From the NCBI GenBank assembly GCA_034505795.1, contig JAPDQM010000176.1:1-5994 (forward strand): a DNA stretch of 5,994 nucleotides, given 5' to 3'. Position numbers and translations under genes: made by a program. Below, one piece after another: positions 5,559-5,994 of the stretch (position 1 is the stretch's first letter; the number at the start of each line of letters is the position of its first letter). Under the pieces are notes generated by a model. It saw nothing but the letters and a program-made list of their open reading frames with translations, searched no databases and had not been told where the DNA came from. The DNA comes from Thermofontimicrobium_A sp034505795. Its GTDB lineage: Bacteria; Zhuqueibacterota; Zhuqueibacteria; Thermofontimicrobiales; Thermofontimicrobiaceae.

Positions 5559-5585
5559 TGGATTCGGGAGATTTCATTTTCGGAA

Positions 5586-5994
5586 ATGACTATGGACTGG
5601 ATATTCGAGACACAGGCGTGGATTGCGCTGGCAACTTTAACCGCGCTGGAAATTGTGCTGGGCATTGACAATATCATTTTTATTTCTGTGCTGGCAGGCA
5701 GATTGCCTCGCCACCAGCGAAATCGTGGGCGCACGCTGGGATTGGCCCTGGCCATGCTTACCCGTATTGCGCTACTTTTCTCTATAACGCTGGTAATGCG
5801 GCTACAACACCCACTATTCTCAATTTTTGGCGCGGAATTTTCTGGCAGAGATATAATTCTGATGGCTGGAGGATTGTTCTTGCTAGCCAAAAGCACCCAT
5901 GAGATTCACGTAAGTCTCGAAGGACCTGCCAAGCAAACATCCAGATCACCAAAAGCAGTGAGTTTTGCTGGTGTGCTGGTTCAGATTGCCGCCA
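5586..5994 (+). CDS. TerC-family integral membrane protein (5' part)
   Basis: The frame is open to the right edge, giving about 134-136 residues of a protein usually about 230-250 aa long. From the M at 5592, MDWIFETQAWIALATLTALEIVLGIDNIIF closely matches the start of E. coli YgdQ and other TerC-family proteins. It includes the conserved acidic E20 and GIDN (24-27), proposed metal-binding positions in the membrane. Hydrophobic segments occur at about 11-35, 47-69 and 85-100, and HEIHVSLEG (103-111) is also family-typical. The second half, with the expected FSLDS motif, lies outside the window. Known: TerC relatives export manganese or act with secretion machinery. The start is uncertain between 5586 and 5592. 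GGGAG (5566-5570) is 15 nt before 5586, which is long, while GGA at 5582-5584 is 7 nt before 5592. Confidence 0.92.
   Translation, partial: MTMDWIFETQAWIALATLTALEIVLGIDNIIFISVLAGRLPRHQRNRGRTLGLALAMLTRIALLFSITLVMRLQHPLFSIFGAEFSGRDIILMAGGLFLLAKSTHEIHVSLEGPAKQTSRSPKAVSFAGVLVQIAA

Larger units (their letters stand above)
4952..5585. other. Hairpin-rich intergenic region before terC
   Basis: About 630 nt without a convincing gene. A 61-codon frame near 5228-5413 uses a non-ATG start, lacks an SD and runs through the terminator at 5361-5394, so I reject it. The region holds a GAGTATACTC palindrome at 4953-4962, a nested stem-loop at 4999-5074, a weak terminator-like hairpin at 5102-5136, a 20 bp stem at 5182-5239, a strong 12 bp terminator at 5361-5400, ATTGATCAAT at 5409-5418 and a 14 nt palindrome at 5545-5558. 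It may be a long lipoprotein 3' UTR, a separate structured RNA, or a cluster of small palindromic repeats. Confidence 0.6.

Overview
This looks like a chromosomal segment from a free-living Gram-negative bacterium. Evidence is a diderm-style lipoprotein signal peptide, orthologues of the E. coli-type HtpX, Kbp and TerC proteins, and strong Shine-Dalgarno (SD) sites, mostly AAGGAG or GGAGG 7-8 nt before the start. The pairing of DUF4332 and DUF937 proteins with a tandem fibronectin-III lipoprotein suggests the Bacteroidota/Chlorobi/Calditrichota (FCB) side of the tree. That placement is inference only, since no rRNA or marker gene is present. All confident genes are on the + strand.

Layout: positions 1-849 hold no confident gene. 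There is one possible small minus-strand ORF (27-293), then an AT-rich stretch with a candidate promoter (693-721). Positions 850-3365 hold four co-oriented genes: a DUF4332 helix-hairpin-helix protein, a BON-LysM protein of the Kbp/YgaU family, a DUF937 (YidB-like) protein, and the membrane metalloprotease HtpX. A hairpin terminator or attenuator lies between kbp and DUF937. DUF937 and htpX are 36 nt apart and very likely co-transcribed. After a gap of about 310 nt (3366-3679) comes a 423-residue lipoprotein with two near-duplicate FN3 domains and an unrecognised C-terminal domain. The next gap (4952-5585) is unusually rich in inverted repeats. The window ends inside a terC-family membrane protein gene, cut at the right edge.

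Function: the 850-3365 group reads as an envelope/osmotic stress cluster. Kbp binds K+ in E. coli, HtpX degrades damaged membrane proteins, and DUF4332 and DUF937 proteins are small soluble proteins of unknown role. The lipoprotein and TerC genes are probably separate units. I see no CRISPR array, tRNA, rRNA, transposase or phage gene. The most unusual part is the hairpin-rich intergenic region before terC: one long stem with G-U pairs consistent with a + strand RNA, one nested structure with a competing alternative stem, and a strong terminator. It may encode a structured RNA, or it may be a 3' UTR or a small palindromic repeat.
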